DNA of 64,000 nucleotides from positions 120,671 through 184,670 of the forward strand of contig NZ_JAGGQU010000006.1 of assembly GCF_018613155.1 (NCBI RefSeq), written 5' to 3'. Position numbers and translations under genes: made by a program. The stretch is from Bacillus sp. ISL-55 (GTDB lineage: Bacteria; Bacillota; Bacilli; Bacillales; Cytobacillaceae). The notes beneath the pieces were generated by a model. That model was not told where the DNA came from. It searched no databases and saw only the letters and a list, made by a program, of their open reading frames with translations. How positions within the stretch are numbered: the first letter of the stretch is position 1; each line of letters begins with the position of its first letter. Positions 8,501-16,903 of this stretch are shown one piece after another.

Positions 8501-9061
8501 CTACTTTTGTAAATTCTTATTTCTATCCCATTCTTCAGCTAAAATGCCATAAACAACATGATCCACATAGTGATCGTATAACCATTCGGCTTGCCTGATC
8601 CTGCCTTCATTTATAAAGCCTAATCTTTCAGGAATCCCTCTGCTCTTCTTATTTTCCTCTGCAGCTCTGATTTCAACTTTGTTCAATTTCAAATGGTTAA
8701 ATGCGTAATCAGTCAATGCCTTAGCAACTTTGGTCATGATTCCTTTTCCCTGGTATTCATGCCCGAGCCAATAACCGATATAAGCGGTTTTGTTAGACCA
8801 GTTAATACTGTTGAAGCCCGCTGTTCCGACTATTTCTCCTTCATATAAAATAACCGTCGTCATGCTTTTATGTTCAGCGTAACCTTTCATTGTGCCTTTA
8901 AGGAACTCTCTAGTATCTTCAACATCCGTTGTAAAATCCAGCCATGGCAGCCACTTTTTTAAATATTCCCGTGCATTTTCAGTCAGTTCAAATAGGCGAT
9001 CCGCATCAGACACCTCTGTCAGTTTTAATGATAATTTCTCATCAATTATATATAGAAACAT
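8501..9061 (-). CDS. RimJ/RimL-type GNAT N-acetyltransferase
   Basis: A GNAT protein of about 186 residues in the RimL/YdaF branch, with WLPWLDFT, IGYWLGHEYQGKGIMTKV and NKKSRGIPERLGF. These proteins acetylate ribosomal-protein or other amino termini. The ORF is open 48 nt further upstream, but AGGAGGGGAATTT sits directly before the ATG at 9061, so that start is chosen (MFLYIIDEKLSL). It is the first gene of the three-acetyltransferase run. Confidence 0.85.
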   Translation of the reverse strand: MFLYIIDEKLSLKLTEVSDADRLFELTENAREYLKKWLPWLDFTTDVEDTREFLKGTMKGYAEHKSMTTVILYEGEIVGTAGFNSINWSNKTAYIGYWLGHEYQGKGIMTKVAKALTDYAFNHLKLNKVEIRAAEENKKSRGIPERLGFINEGRIRQAEWLYDHYVDHVVYGILAEEWDRNKNLQK

Positions 9062-9150
9062 AAATTCCCCTCCTGTATGTACAGTGTATAACGAGATATT
9101 ATTCGACAAAAGATACGTTTTTCCTTTTGTTGCTTAGGACTTTCTTCTAT

Positions 9151-9186
9151 AAAAAAAGGGCTGCCAACCTAGCTGGCAGTCCTTTA
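9151..9186 (-). terminator. Terminator of the formate operon
   Basis: Stem GGCTGCCA/TGGCAGTCC with T-rich flanks on both sides; on the reverse strand seven T residues follow. It lies between fdhD and the GNAT run and ends the operon. Confidence 0.8.
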
Positions 9187-9266
9187 AAAGTTTTTTATAA
9201 CTTTTCACCGTTGGATTCAATCACATCTTAATACCAGAGGAATGACTTTTCTCAATAAAGTGGGCC

Positions 9267-10085
9267 TCATCCGTCGAGGAGGACTCTTTCCTGGCCGGTG
9301 TATACATTAAGTGATCCCTCGCGTATAAATCCGATGGTTGTAATTCCTAAATCCTCGGCAAGCTTTAAGGCAAGTTCCGTTGGCGCAGACTTCGATAAGA
9401 CAATTTCGCATCCAATCTTCGATGCCTTCAGTAAAATCTCTGCAGATATTCTGCCACTGAAAGCAAGAATCTTGTCCTCAAGCGGAATGCTATTTTTCAA
9501 ACAGTAACCATAAATTTTATCAAGAGCATTATGCCTGCCAATATCCATTCTGGAAATCACCACTTTACCTGCCTGGCAAAGAGCAGCGTTATGAACCCCT
9601 CCTGTGTTTTGAAACACTGTCGACGATTCCTGCATCTCCTTCATGAGTGAAAAACAGTCCTGGGAAGAAACTTTCACTCGAACCTGGTCCATTTTTTTTG
9701 CTGTCAGGGCATCATTTATAAAGACAAATCCTTGCCTACCTGCTCCACAACATGATGTAATGTATCTTTTTCCCTGGAAATTCAAGTAATAAGGGTTTAC
9801 CTTCTTAGTTTTTACATGCGCTGTGCCCGATTTTTCTTCTATCCAGATTTCATCTAATTCTTCATATTTGCGGATGACCCCTTCTGATGCCAAAAAACCT
9901 ATGACAAGATCCTCGATAAAATCAGGAGAGCAAACAAGAGTGGCAAACTCTGTTCCGTTGATTTTTAATGTAACAGGATGCTCTGTCACGACACTGTCTT
10001 CAACTCTTTCAGCAAGCCCATTTCCGTACCGGATAATTTCCCGTTTCACTTCAATTGGTTCCAGCGTCAGGCCACCTCTTTTCAA
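9267..10085 (-). CDS. fdhD: Formate dehydrogenase accessory sulfurtransferase FdhD
   Basis: A 272-residue FdhD. The family's active-site cysteines are in SCCGAGRQGF around residues 110-115. Other FdhD hallmarks are CSPDFIEDLVIGFLASEG, GGVHNAALC, DIGRHNALDKIYG and SGRISAEILLKA. FdhD carries sulfur from a cysteine desulfurase to the molybdenum/guanine dinucleotide cofactor of formate dehydrogenase. It is the last gene of the operon. The first codon is uncertain: TTG at 10085 overlaps the AGAGGTGG element, so the true start may be slightly downstream. Confidence 0.93.
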   Translation of the reverse strand: MKRGGLTLEPIEVKREIIRYGNGLAERVEDSVVTEHPVTLKINGTEFATLVCSPDFIEDLVIGFLASEGVIRKYEELDEIWIEEKSGTAHVKTKKVNPYYLNFQGKRYITSCCGAGRQGFVFINDALTAKKMDQVRVKVSSQDCFSLMKEMQESSTVFQNTGGVHNAALCQAGKVVISRMDIGRHNALDKIYGYCLKNSIPLEDKILAFSGRISAEILLKASKIGCEIVLSKSAPTELALKLAEDLGITTIGFIREGSLNVYTGQERVLLDG

Positions 10086-10188
10086 TTACAAATTGTTGCA
10101 TTTGCTTGTTCATTAAGCCTTCAAATTCAACATAACACTCAATCGCGCAGAATACTTTTTGATGAGAAAACACCGGAATTTTTATTTC

Positions 10189-10329
10189 TCAGCGTGCCCA
10201 GTCTGAAGGAGTAGATGCCTTACGATCGTCAAGGCAACTTTCGCACACATGAAGTGGTACAGCTTGAAATACTTCTTCTTGGTTTTCTTCTATACCCTCT
10301 TTTCTCCCGCACACCTCACATATTCTCAA
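10189..10329 (-). CDS. 46-residue zinc-ribbon-like CxxC protein (copy 2, formate operon)
   Basis: A 46-residue protein with the same two CxxC pairs as the gene at 4861-5001 (Cys4/Cys7, Cys29/Cys32) and the same length, here ending DWAR. It starts at TTG six nt after AGGTG, the same arrangement as its paralogue. It lies between the heavy-metal-domain-like gene and fdhD on the same strand, so it is probably transcribed with the formate dehydrogenase genes. A role in Fe-S or molybdenum cofactor assembly is possible from context only. Confidence 0.75.
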   Translation of the reverse strand: MRICEVCGRKEGIEENQEEVFQAVPLHVCESCLDDRKASTPSDWAR

Positions 10330-10352
10330 ACAAATCACCTCTTATAAAATGA

Positions 10353-10565
10353 TTATTCACTAGCCAGATTAAAACCCGCTTCACGAACTGCCTGCGCAAA
10401 GTCCTCTTCGGATGCCATTCTTTCATCGAACAAGATGGATACAGTTTTGTGCTGTGCCTTTACTTCAGCCTGGGAAATTCCCCAAACCTCAAGCATAGTC
10501 TGGGTGAGCTTCTCAGCATCTTCATTTGTATTTAAATTGCCGATCTTGAAAGTCTTTTCCTGCAT
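10353..10565 (-). CDS. Small heavy-metal-associated-domain-like protein
   Basis: A 70-residue protein with the beta-alpha-beta-beta-alpha-beta pattern of HMA/copper-chaperone domains (FKIGNLNTNEDAEKLTQTM ... VSILFDERMASEEDFAQAVREAGF). The metal-binding CxxC is absent: NLNTNED occupies that loop, so it is probably not a metal carrier. It lies between the DUF1641 gene and the CxxC gene. The fold without its metal site suggests a protein-interaction role in the formate operon. Confidence 0.7.
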   Translation of the reverse strand: MQEKTFKIGNLNTNEDAEKLTQTMLEVWGISQAEVKAQHKTVSILFDERMASEEDFAQAVREAGFNLASE

Positions 10566-10576
10566 AATACTCCTCC

Positions 10577-11074
10577 TTACTCACGCTTTTCCCTGCTCCT
10601 TAGGAAGGCTTCTCCCATCCCTTCCATGAAATCAACCATCGTTGTCATCGCCGCCCGTATTTCGGGACTGCGAAGCCTGATCCTCATTTTCCAGATGCTT
10701 TGTTTCTTGCCCTTTTCACCAGTTTCTGACATGCGCTTTAAACCAAGGGTGACACCCTGTAATAGAGTATCAAGCTGGGAAGGCTGCAAACCGCCAAGGA
10801 ACTTGAATAAGCCGAAACCACTTTTGATTATATTGTGGACGGCAGGCTGGTTGACCTGCTGCATAGCAATGACACCAACCTCGTTGCGCTGCTGTAATAA
10901 AGCGTCAGCTGTCTCGAATACTTTTAACTCGTGAAGTTCTTTTGCAAGGTTGATCATCGATAAAACGGCCTCTTTATTATCAGTAAGTGCCTGCAGGATT
11001 TCATCAACAGCCTGTGCCTGTTCTTCTGTTTTGTTTGGAAGCTCCCTGCTAATTTGCCTGATCGCTTTCGCCAT
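10577..11074 (-). CDS. DUF1641 protein (YrhD-like), formate dehydrogenase associated
   Basis: A 165-residue protein of the DUF1641 family, alpha-helical, with a glycine-containing FGLFKFLGGLQPSQL segment and a basic KGKKQSIWKMRIRLRSPEIRAA stretch. Bacillus subtilis has the same family (YrhD) next to the formate dehydrogenase YrhE. The gene overlaps the fdhF 3' end by 26 nt, consistent with translational coupling. DUF1641 proteins are thought to be partners of the dehydrogenase, but their role is not established. Confidence 0.82.
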   Translation of the reverse strand: MAKAIRQISRELPNKTEEQAQAVDEILQALTDNKEAVLSMINLAKELHELKVFETADALLQQRNEVGVIAMQQVNQPAVHNIIKSGFGLFKFLGGLQPSQLDTLLQGVTLGLKRMSETGEKGKKQSIWKMRIRLRSPEIRAAMTTMVDFMEGMGEAFLRSREKRE

Positions 11075-14030
11075 AATACCCCTCCTTCACATCATCCATT
11101 TCGGAAATTGGTATATAATCTGAACGCTGCCATTTTTCCTCAACCTTCACGCTGATTTGCGGGATCCTGTTTCCGTAGCGGTGGTTATGTTTAGGAAGCG
11201 GCGACTCTCCTGATGCTTTTAGAACTTCCAGCTTGACTCCCATCTCTTTATAAGCCGGAGTATGGGTAATGATGTCATGATAGCTGCTTGTCAGCCTGTT
11301 GACAGCTTCATGATCCTCAGCGCTATGCATCGGCAAATATAATTCATGGCCCTTTACCCTGTCGGTGACGATTACTCGGACCTCGACATGGCCATATGGT
11401 GAAGTAAGTCCAACCAGCGTTCCATCCTCTAGCTTGCGTTCGGCAGCAAGCTCTGGTGAGATTTCCAGCCATACTTCAGGAACCTTATGGACAAGCCCTT
11501 CTGTTTTATGTGTCATATTGCCTTCATGAAAATGCTCCAGTATACGCCCGTTGTTCAAATGCAAGTCAAATTCCCCGCCCGGATCAAACGGTACAGTCCA
11601 TTCGACAGGTACCAGCCTTGCCTTGCCATCCGGGAAGGCAAATTTATCGATATATAGCAGCGGAGTGTCTGTTCCATCCGCTTTTACCGGCCAGACCAGG
11701 GATTCCCACTCTTCAAGCCGTTCATAGCTCACTCCTGCAAATAAATTAGCAACCTTGGCCGCTTCATCCATGATTTCAGATGGGTGCTGATAGTTCCAGT
11801 CAGCTCCAAGACGATTCGCCAGCTCCTGGAAAATCATCCAGTCAGGCTTTGAATCTCCAAGCGGCTCAAATACCTTGTAAAACCTCTGGATCCGTCTTTC
11901 TGTGTTTGTAAAAGTACCATCCTTTTCAAGGCTTGGAGCAGCGGGTAAAATAACATCCGCAAACTGGGCCGTCTTGCTGAAGAAAATATCCTGGACCACA
12001 AAGAAATCCAATTTTTCGAAGGTTGAATGGACATAGTTGGAGTTCGCATCCACGATGGCCATGTCCTCTCCGAACAAGTATAGGGCTTTCATTTTGCCTT
12101 TATTGATCGCTTCGACCATATGGTGGTTGTCATAACCGGGATTCACAGGAAGATCGACACCCCAGGCTTCCTTATACTTTGCCCGAACTGCTTCATCGTT
12201 CACCGGCTCATAACCAGGCATCCATGGCGGCAGTGTTCCAAAATCACAAGCGCCCTGGACATTGTTATGCCCGCGCAATGGGTATGCTCCAGTACCGGTC
12301 CGTCCGTAATTTCCTGTTACGAGCAACAAATTAGAAATGGCCGTACTTGTGTCGGATGCGCCCATATGCTGAGTAACGCCCATTGCCCACAACATACATA
12401 CCGATTTAGATTCCTTGATCATTTCTGCAAGCCTCAACAACTGTTCCTTGTTGAGACCGGTTTTCTCAACAGCATACTCAAGTGTATATTTTTCAAGCGA
12501 TGCCTTGAATTCTTCCACACCATTTACTCGGTCAGCAAGGAAACTTGCATCCTCCCAGCCCTGGTCAAAAAAGTATTTTGTAATCGCGCTCAACCAGATG
12601 ATATCCGTACCGGGGTTTGGGTGCAGATGGACATCCGCTCTTTGTGCTAGTTCATTCTCCCTTAAATCCACAACAACAAGCTTCTGGCCATGGAGCTTGT
12701 GGGCACGCTTGATCCTTGTCGCCAAAACGGGATGAGATTCTGCTGGATTCGCACCAACGACAATCACAAGCTCGGATGCCATGATGTCCTCCATTGTTCC
12801 CGAATCGCCGCCAAGCCCTACTGTTCGCAATAACCCGGCAGTTGCTGGAGACTGACAATATCGTGAACAGTTGTCGACATTATTGGTTCCCATAATCGCG
12901 CGTGCGAACTTTTGGAACAGGAAGTTTTCTTCATTCGAGCATTTTGATGAAGCGATATAACCAATTGCATCCGGGCCGTGTTCTTCCTTGATTCCAGACA
13001 GCTTTTCAGCAATCAGTGACAATGCCTCGTCCCATGTCGCCTCGACAAATTCATCGCCTTTGCGAATCAATGGCTTTGTCAATCGTTCTTCACTGTTGAC
13101 GAAATCCCAGCCCCATTTCCCTTTTACGCAAGTGGAAATACCATTGACTGGTGCTTCGGTTTTCGTCTGGATTTTCAGGATTTCACGGTCCTTAGTCCAA
13201 ACCTCGAAGCTGCAGCCGACACCACAATACGTACATACTGTTTTGGTCCGTTTAATCCGTGCCTTCCTCATCGCCGCTTCCACTTCCGACACCGCAAAAA
13301 TCTCCCGATAACCTGGTTCCACCTCTTTAGTCATATCAATCATCGGAGCAAGAATATTCGGAGCGATCCCCGTCAGAAAACCTGCATTGCCGAGCATCGA
13401 TTTTTCCATCAGTGCATTACAAGGACAAACATTTACACAATGGCCACAGGAAACGCAAGACGATTGGTCAATTGGGACATCGTTGTCCCAGATAACACGC
13501 GGAACTTCCCTGCTCCAGTCAATCGTAAGCGTCTCGTTAACCTGCAAGTCTTGGCAGGCTTCAACACAGCGGCCGCAAAGGATACACTGATCAGGCTCAT
13601 AGCGGTAAAAAGGGTGTGAATTATCTGGAGGATAGGGCTTGGCTTTAAAAGGATACTTCTGGTGGGCCAGCCCCATTTCTTCAACTGTATTATGTACTGT
13701 ACAATTGCCGTTATTGTTATCACAAACTGTACAATATAGTTCATGATTTTTGAGGATTCTGGACATTGCCTCATACTGGGCAGCCTTTACCCCCTCGGAC
13801 ATCGTATCGACATTCATCCCCGGCTCGGCCTTCATCGTGCATGAGCGCGTCAATTGTCCATCCACCATCACATAACAAGTATCACATGTCTGGATGGTCC
13901 CCAAATCGGGATGGTAGCAGACGCCAGGAATGAAAACATCTTCGGCTCTTGCAACCTCTAAAATTTTCTGACCTTCCACAGCATCATATTCCTTGCCGTT
14001 TATTGTAATGGTGAATTTCGTCTCACTCAT
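11049..14030 (-). CDS. fdhF: Formate dehydrogenase, molybdopterin-dependent alpha subunit (Cys type)
   Basis: A 993-residue fusion-type formate dehydrogenase, YrhE/YjgC-like. In order: a plant-type [2Fe-2S] domain (GVCYHPDLGTIQTCDTC from residue 36), a CxxCxxxxNCxxH cluster site, two [4Fe-4S] motifs (CILCGRCVEAC and CVSCGHCVNVC), the CTYCGVGC cluster of the catalytic domain, the molybdopterin oxidoreductase domain, and the dinucleotide-binding carboxyl domain. The molybdenum ligand position reads RYCQSPA, so this enzyme uses cysteine, not selenocysteine. It oxidises formate to CO2. It overlaps the channel gene by 8 nt. Confidence 0.94.
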   Translation of the reverse strand: MSETKFTITINGKEYDAVEGQKILEVARAEDVFIPGVCYHPDLGTIQTCDTCYVMVDGQLTRSCTMKAEPGMNVDTMSEGVKAAQYEAMSRILKNHELYCTVCDNNNGNCTVHNTVEEMGLAHQKYPFKAKPYPPDNSHPFYRYEPDQCILCGRCVEACQDLQVNETLTIDWSREVPRVIWDNDVPIDQSSCVSCGHCVNVCPCNALMEKSMLGNAGFLTGIAPNILAPMIDMTKEVEPGYREIFAVSEVEAAMRKARIKRTKTVCTYCGVGCSFEVWTKDREILKIQTKTEAPVNGISTCVKGKWGWDFVNSEERLTKPLIRKGDEFVEATWDEALSLIAEKLSGIKEEHGPDAIGYIASSKCSNEENFLFQKFARAIMGTNNVDNCSRYCQSPATAGLLRTVGLGGDSGTMEDIMASELVIVVGANPAESHPVLATRIKRAHKLHGQKLVVVDLRENELAQRADVHLHPNPGTDIIWLSAITKYFFDQGWEDASFLADRVNGVEEFKASLEKYTLEYAVEKTGLNKEQLLRLAEMIKESKSVCMLWAMGVTQHMGASDTSTAISNLLLVTGNYGRTGTGAYPLRGHNNVQGACDFGTLPPWMPGYEPVNDEAVRAKYKEAWGVDLPVNPGYDNHHMVEAINKGKMKALYLFGEDMAIVDANSNYVHSTFEKLDFFVVQDIFFSKTAQFADVILPAAPSLEKDGTFTNTERRIQRFYKVFEPLGDSKPDWMIFQELANRLGADWNYQHPSEIMDEAAKVANLFAGVSYERLEEWESLVWPVKADGTDTPLLYIDKFAFPDGKARLVPVEWTVPFDPGGEFDLHLNNGRILEHFHEGNMTHKTEGLVHKVPEVWLEISPELAAERKLEDGTLVGLTSPYGHVEVRVIVTDRVKGHELYLPMHSAEDHEAVNRLTSSYHDIITHTPAYKEMGVKLEVLKASGESPLPKHNHRYGNRIPQISVKVEEKWQRSDYIPISEMDDVKEGYYGESDQAN

Positions 14031-14892
14031 TTCCCTGCCTCCTTAATCCAACTCTCGCAAAACCATGCCGGTGGGTTCCTGCCTGGTTTTGCCTCTTATT
14101 TGGTTCCTTTCGGGATCCCGTTTCCATTGTTCCACGATAGGCAATCCAGTAAAACATCGAGACAAAGACCGTCCCTCCGATTGCATTCCCGATGAACACC
14201 GGAATGAAGTTCCCAATAAAATCAGTCCAGCTGTAGTAGCCTGAAAAAATTGCTGCAGGTATGACGAACATATTGGCAACAACGTGCTGGAAACCAATCG
14301 CAACGAACGCCATAATCGGAAACCAGATCGCAAGAATTTTGCCGCCAATATCCTCTGCGCCATATGCAAGCCATACGGCCAGACCAACAAGCCAATTGCA
14401 GCCGATCGCTGACACAAGCGATGACAAGAAATCATGCTCCAGCTTCCCTCCTGCCATCGCAACCGTCTTGTCAAGATAGGGACCAGAGGATGTCAATTCT
14501 GCTACATGGCCGAAAAAGAAAGCGACAAACAAAGCGCCGATAAAATTAAATAACGTAATCCAGAACCAATTTTTAATTAGCTTTCCAATCGAGATCTTTT
14601 TTGACAAGTATGCCATTGAAACGGCCATCATATTACCGGTTAACAGCTCTCCACCCGCAATGATGATTAAAATAAGTCCAACTGGAAAAACTGCCGCCCC
14701 AATTAATGTACTAAACGTCCCCCATTCTTCCGGAAGGCTCGCGACAACCCGGATATCGAGCAGGTAGCCAAGAGAAATGAATGCACCACCTAAAAATCCC
14801 AGGACGAGAATACTTGAAAAAGGGAGATTTGCCTTCTTTTGTCCATGTTCAACGGTCAGCTGTGCAATTTTGTAAGGTGGATGATAGGCCAC
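14023..14892 (-). CDS. Formate/nitrite channel (FocA/NirC family)
   Basis: A 289-residue formate/nitrite transporter with six hydrophobic segments and family motifs LGFLGGAFISLGYLL, GAELLTGN-like GGELLTGNMMAVSM, and the late GNAIGGTVFVSMFYW. After the last helix there is an unusually long, basic and polar tail of about 35 residues that ends over the first codons of fdhF. The start is GTG behind AAAGGAG. As first gene of the operon it probably imports formate for FdhF; in Bacillus subtilis the corresponding gene is yrhG. Confidence 0.88.
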   Translation of the reverse strand: MAYHPPYKIAQLTVEHGQKKANLPFSSILVLGFLGGAFISLGYLLDIRVVASLPEEWGTFSTLIGAAVFPVGLILIIIAGGELLTGNMMAVSMAYLSKKISIGKLIKNWFWITLFNFIGALFVAFFFGHVAELTSSGPYLDKTVAMAGGKLEHDFLSSLVSAIGCNWLVGLAVWLAYGAEDIGGKILAIWFPIMAFVAIGFQHVVANMFVIPAAIFSGYYSWTDFIGNFIPVFIGNAIGGTVFVSMFYWIAYRGTMETGSRKEPNKRQNQAGTHRHGFARVGLRRQGNE

Positions 14893-14926
14893 GAATAGTT
14901 CAACTCCTTTAAATTCCCTAATAATA

Positions 14927-14955
14927 TTTACAGTGCTGGGAAAATTATTTAGTAT
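14927..14955 (+). promoter_or_regulatory. SigA promoter for the 72-residue winged-helix-like gene
   Basis: TTTACA, a 17-nt spacer and TAGTAT, 35 nt upstream of the ATG at 14990. It lies in the divergent region shared with the formate operon. Confidence 0.6.
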
Positions 14956-14989
14956 AAACGCAATAATTTTTTAAAGAGGAGTAAGATTC

Positions 14990-15208
14990 ATGGATAAAAA
15001 TGAATTGCTGCACCGGATCCAAGCGATGATCCAGTCATCTACAAAAAGGCCAAGATATATGACGATATCAACAGTAAAAGTTGCCGACATTTTCGGGGTC
15101 AAACCTGAGGAAGTCCAAAAGGGTCTTGAGGAACTAGTGGAAGAAGGGTATTTGAATAAGTCAAAATTAGACAGCCCACCATATCATGATATATTTTTAA
15201 TGCCTTAA
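14990..15208 (+). CDS. Small winged-helix-like protein
   Basis: A 72-residue protein whose helices and turns (YMTISTVKVADIFGVKPEEV, then a GLEELVEEGYLNKSKL recognition-like part) look like a small winged helix-turn-helix. It is divergent from the formate operon with a recognisable promoter, an AAGAGGAG ribosome site and its own terminator. Such a position would suit a regulator of the formate genes, but nothing proves DNA binding. No named family is recognised. Confidence 0.7.
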   Translation: MDKNELLHRIQAMIQSSTKRPRYMTISTVKVADIFGVKPEEVQKGLEELVEEGYLNKSKLDSPPYHDIFLMP

Positions 15209-15221
15209 TTGATGGTTTACA

Positions 15222-15253
15222 AAAAGCACATCCATGACAACGGATGTGCTTTT
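15222..15253. terminator. Terminator of the winged-helix-like gene
   Basis: Stem AAAAGCACATCC/GGATGTGCTTTT with an ATGACAAC loop, followed by TAAC. Confidence 0.85.
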
Positions 15254-15467
15254 AACACTTCTTCTTAAAGTAGTGCAGCAAAGGTTTCTTTCAATTAGTA
15301 TTCTGTATACATTCCTCTCATAATAAATTTATTCATAGTTTAAGGACATACCCAAATAAATACCTATTAAAAATCGCCCCTGTGAGTCGGGTTTTGTTCT
15401 AAATCTAGCAATTGCCCAATATCTTATAAAAAGGTTAACAAAATTTATAAGAAAAAGGTGATTTGCT

Positions 15468-15686
15468 ATGTTTGTCGTCCATTTTTATGAGCAGAAAAAT
15501 GAAATGCTGAATCAGTTGCTTAAGCGTGTGCCCGAGGTTGGGGAGGATCTGAGAATCAAGGGTCGTAAGGGTAAGGTTGCGAGTGTGGTGGAAGTCGATG
15601 AGAAAACGTACCATGTACAAGTTGCCCTGGAAGCGAAAGCGAAACCAGGTGTAGCTGCCGACCCGGGCAAAAAGAAGAAAAGGTAA
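15468..15686 (+). CDS. Conserved small basic protein, function unknown
   Basis: A 72-residue protein starting MFVVHFYEQKNEML. It has a central KGRKGKVASVVEVDEKTYHV segment that looks like a small beta-barrel or SH3-like fold, and a charged GKKKKR tail. The ribosome site is AAAAAGGTGA. I do not recognise a named family. A strong bidirectional terminator follows. Confidence 0.65.
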   Translation: MFVVHFYEQKNEMLNQLLKRVPEVGEDLRIKGRKGKVASVVEVDEKTYHVQVALEAKAKPGVAADPGKKKKR

Positions 15687-15689
15687 TGA

Positions 15690-15722
15690 AAAATGGAGAA
15701 CCACTTGGGGGTTCTCCATTTC
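15690..15722. terminator. Bidirectional terminator
   Basis: Stem AAATGGAGAACC/GGTTCTCCATTT separates the small gene from the convergent amidohydrolase gene. Confidence 0.88.
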
Positions 15723-15724
15723 TA

Positions 15725-16903
15725 TTATTTGTTCAAAAAAGCCCAGGCATACTGTGCATAAAGCTCTGCTCCCGTTGCCAAAGCGTCTTCATCAATATTG
15801 AATTTGCCATGGTGGTGAGCCCATTCTGTATCTTTATCAGGGTTACCACTGCCGACGAGGGCAAAGCTTCCTGGAACCTCGTCAAGATAGAAACTGAAGT
15901 CTTCCCCACCCATCGTTGGCTTTTCATGATAGATGACATCCTCACCGAATGCCTCCGATGCGACCTGCTGAACGAGCAACGCACTTTCCTCGTCATTGAT
16001 GACAGCCTGTGTCCCGCGTGTATATTCCACTTTCGCCGTAGCTCCGTAAACTGCCGCTACACTTTCAGCATAATGTGTTAGCTGGGCTTCGATGTGATCA
16101 CGTGTTGCCGGGTCGAAGCAGCGTACCGTTCCTTCAATCACTGCATTTTCGGCAATTACATTGAAGCGTGTGCCTACGACCATTTTACCAACTGTTAGAA
16201 CTGCTCCCTGCTGAGGATCGATCGTTCTTGATACCACAGATTGGACATTAATGACAAAAGATGAAGCAACGATGGCAGCGTCGATGCAATCCTGCGGAAT
16301 CGCTCCATGTCCGCCTTTCCCTTTAAAAGTTACCTTGAACAAATCCGCTGAAGCAAAAGATGGACCGGGAGTACAGCTCACCTTGTGAGTCGGCATTTGC
16401 GACCAAATGTGTATGCCAAATACGTTATCGACTCCTTCGACTGCACCCTGTTTTACCAGAGCTTTGGCTCCTTCCGCTACCTCTTCGGCTGGCTGGAACA
16501 ATAAACGGACATTTCCTGGCAGATCTTCCTTGATATCGTTCAAAGCTTTCGCTGCTACCATCAGCATTGCAGTGTGGGCATCATGGCCGCATGCATGCAT
16601 TTTTCCATCTTCGTTTGATGCATAAGGCAGCTCCTTGTTTAGCTCTTCGACAGAAAGTGCGTCCATATCCCCTCTCAAGGCGACAGTCTTGCCCGGCTTG
16701 CCGCCCTTGATTTCAGCAATGACTCCTGTTGGTTCCGTTCTTTTATATGAAACTCCCAATTGGTCTAGGTATTCACAAACAAAATCTGTGGTTCTATATT
16801 CTTCCCACGAAACTTCCGGCTCGCTGTGAAGTTTCCTGCGCAGCTCTGTTAATTCGTCTTTGTATTCCTTAATAGCTTGTTTTAATTTTTCGTTTATCAT
16901 CAT
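15725..16903 (-). CDS. M20-family amidohydrolase (N-acyl amino acid hydrolase type)
   Basis: A 392-residue metal-dependent amidohydrolase of the M20/IAP aminoacylase branch. Metal-site motifs are ALRGDMDALSVEE, HACGHDAHTAML, FQPAEEVAEGAKALV, and a late TMGGEDFSFY with its histidine partner WAHHHGKFNIDEDAL. Relatives hydrolyse N-acetyl or N-acyl amino acids and related amides. It overlaps the upstream hydrolase by 4 nt (ATGA), so the two are co-translated and probably act in sequence on the same substrate. Confidence 0.88.
   Translation of the reverse strand: MMINEKLKQAIKEYKDELTELRRKLHSEPEVSWEEYRTTDFVCEYLDQLGVSYKRTEPTGVIAEIKGGKPGKTVALRGDMDALSVEELNKELPYASNEDGKMHACGHDAHTAMLMVAAKALNDIKEDLPGNVRLLFQPAEEVAEGAKALVKQGAVEGVDNVFGIHIWSQMPTHKVSCTPGPSFASADLFKVTFKGKGGHGAIPQDCIDAAIVASSFVINVQSVVSRTIDPQQGAVLTVGKMVVGTRFNVIAENAVIEGTVRCFDPATRDHIEAQLTHYAESVAAVYGATAKVEYTRGTQAVINDEESALLVQQVASEAFGEDVIYHEKPTMGGEDFSFYLDEVPGSFALVGSGNPDKDTEWAHHHGKFNIDEDALATGAELYAQYAWAFLNK

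Noticed and set aside
12120-12650. A 176-codon open frame on the forward strand inside fdhF
   Set aside because: It is antisense to a strongly conserved gene, has no ribosome site and gives cysteine/histidine-rich, non-family protein.
12840-12870. Possible selenocysteine in FdhF
   Set aside because: The molybdenum-ligand codon encodes cysteine (RYCQSP); there is no in-frame TGA in this gene.
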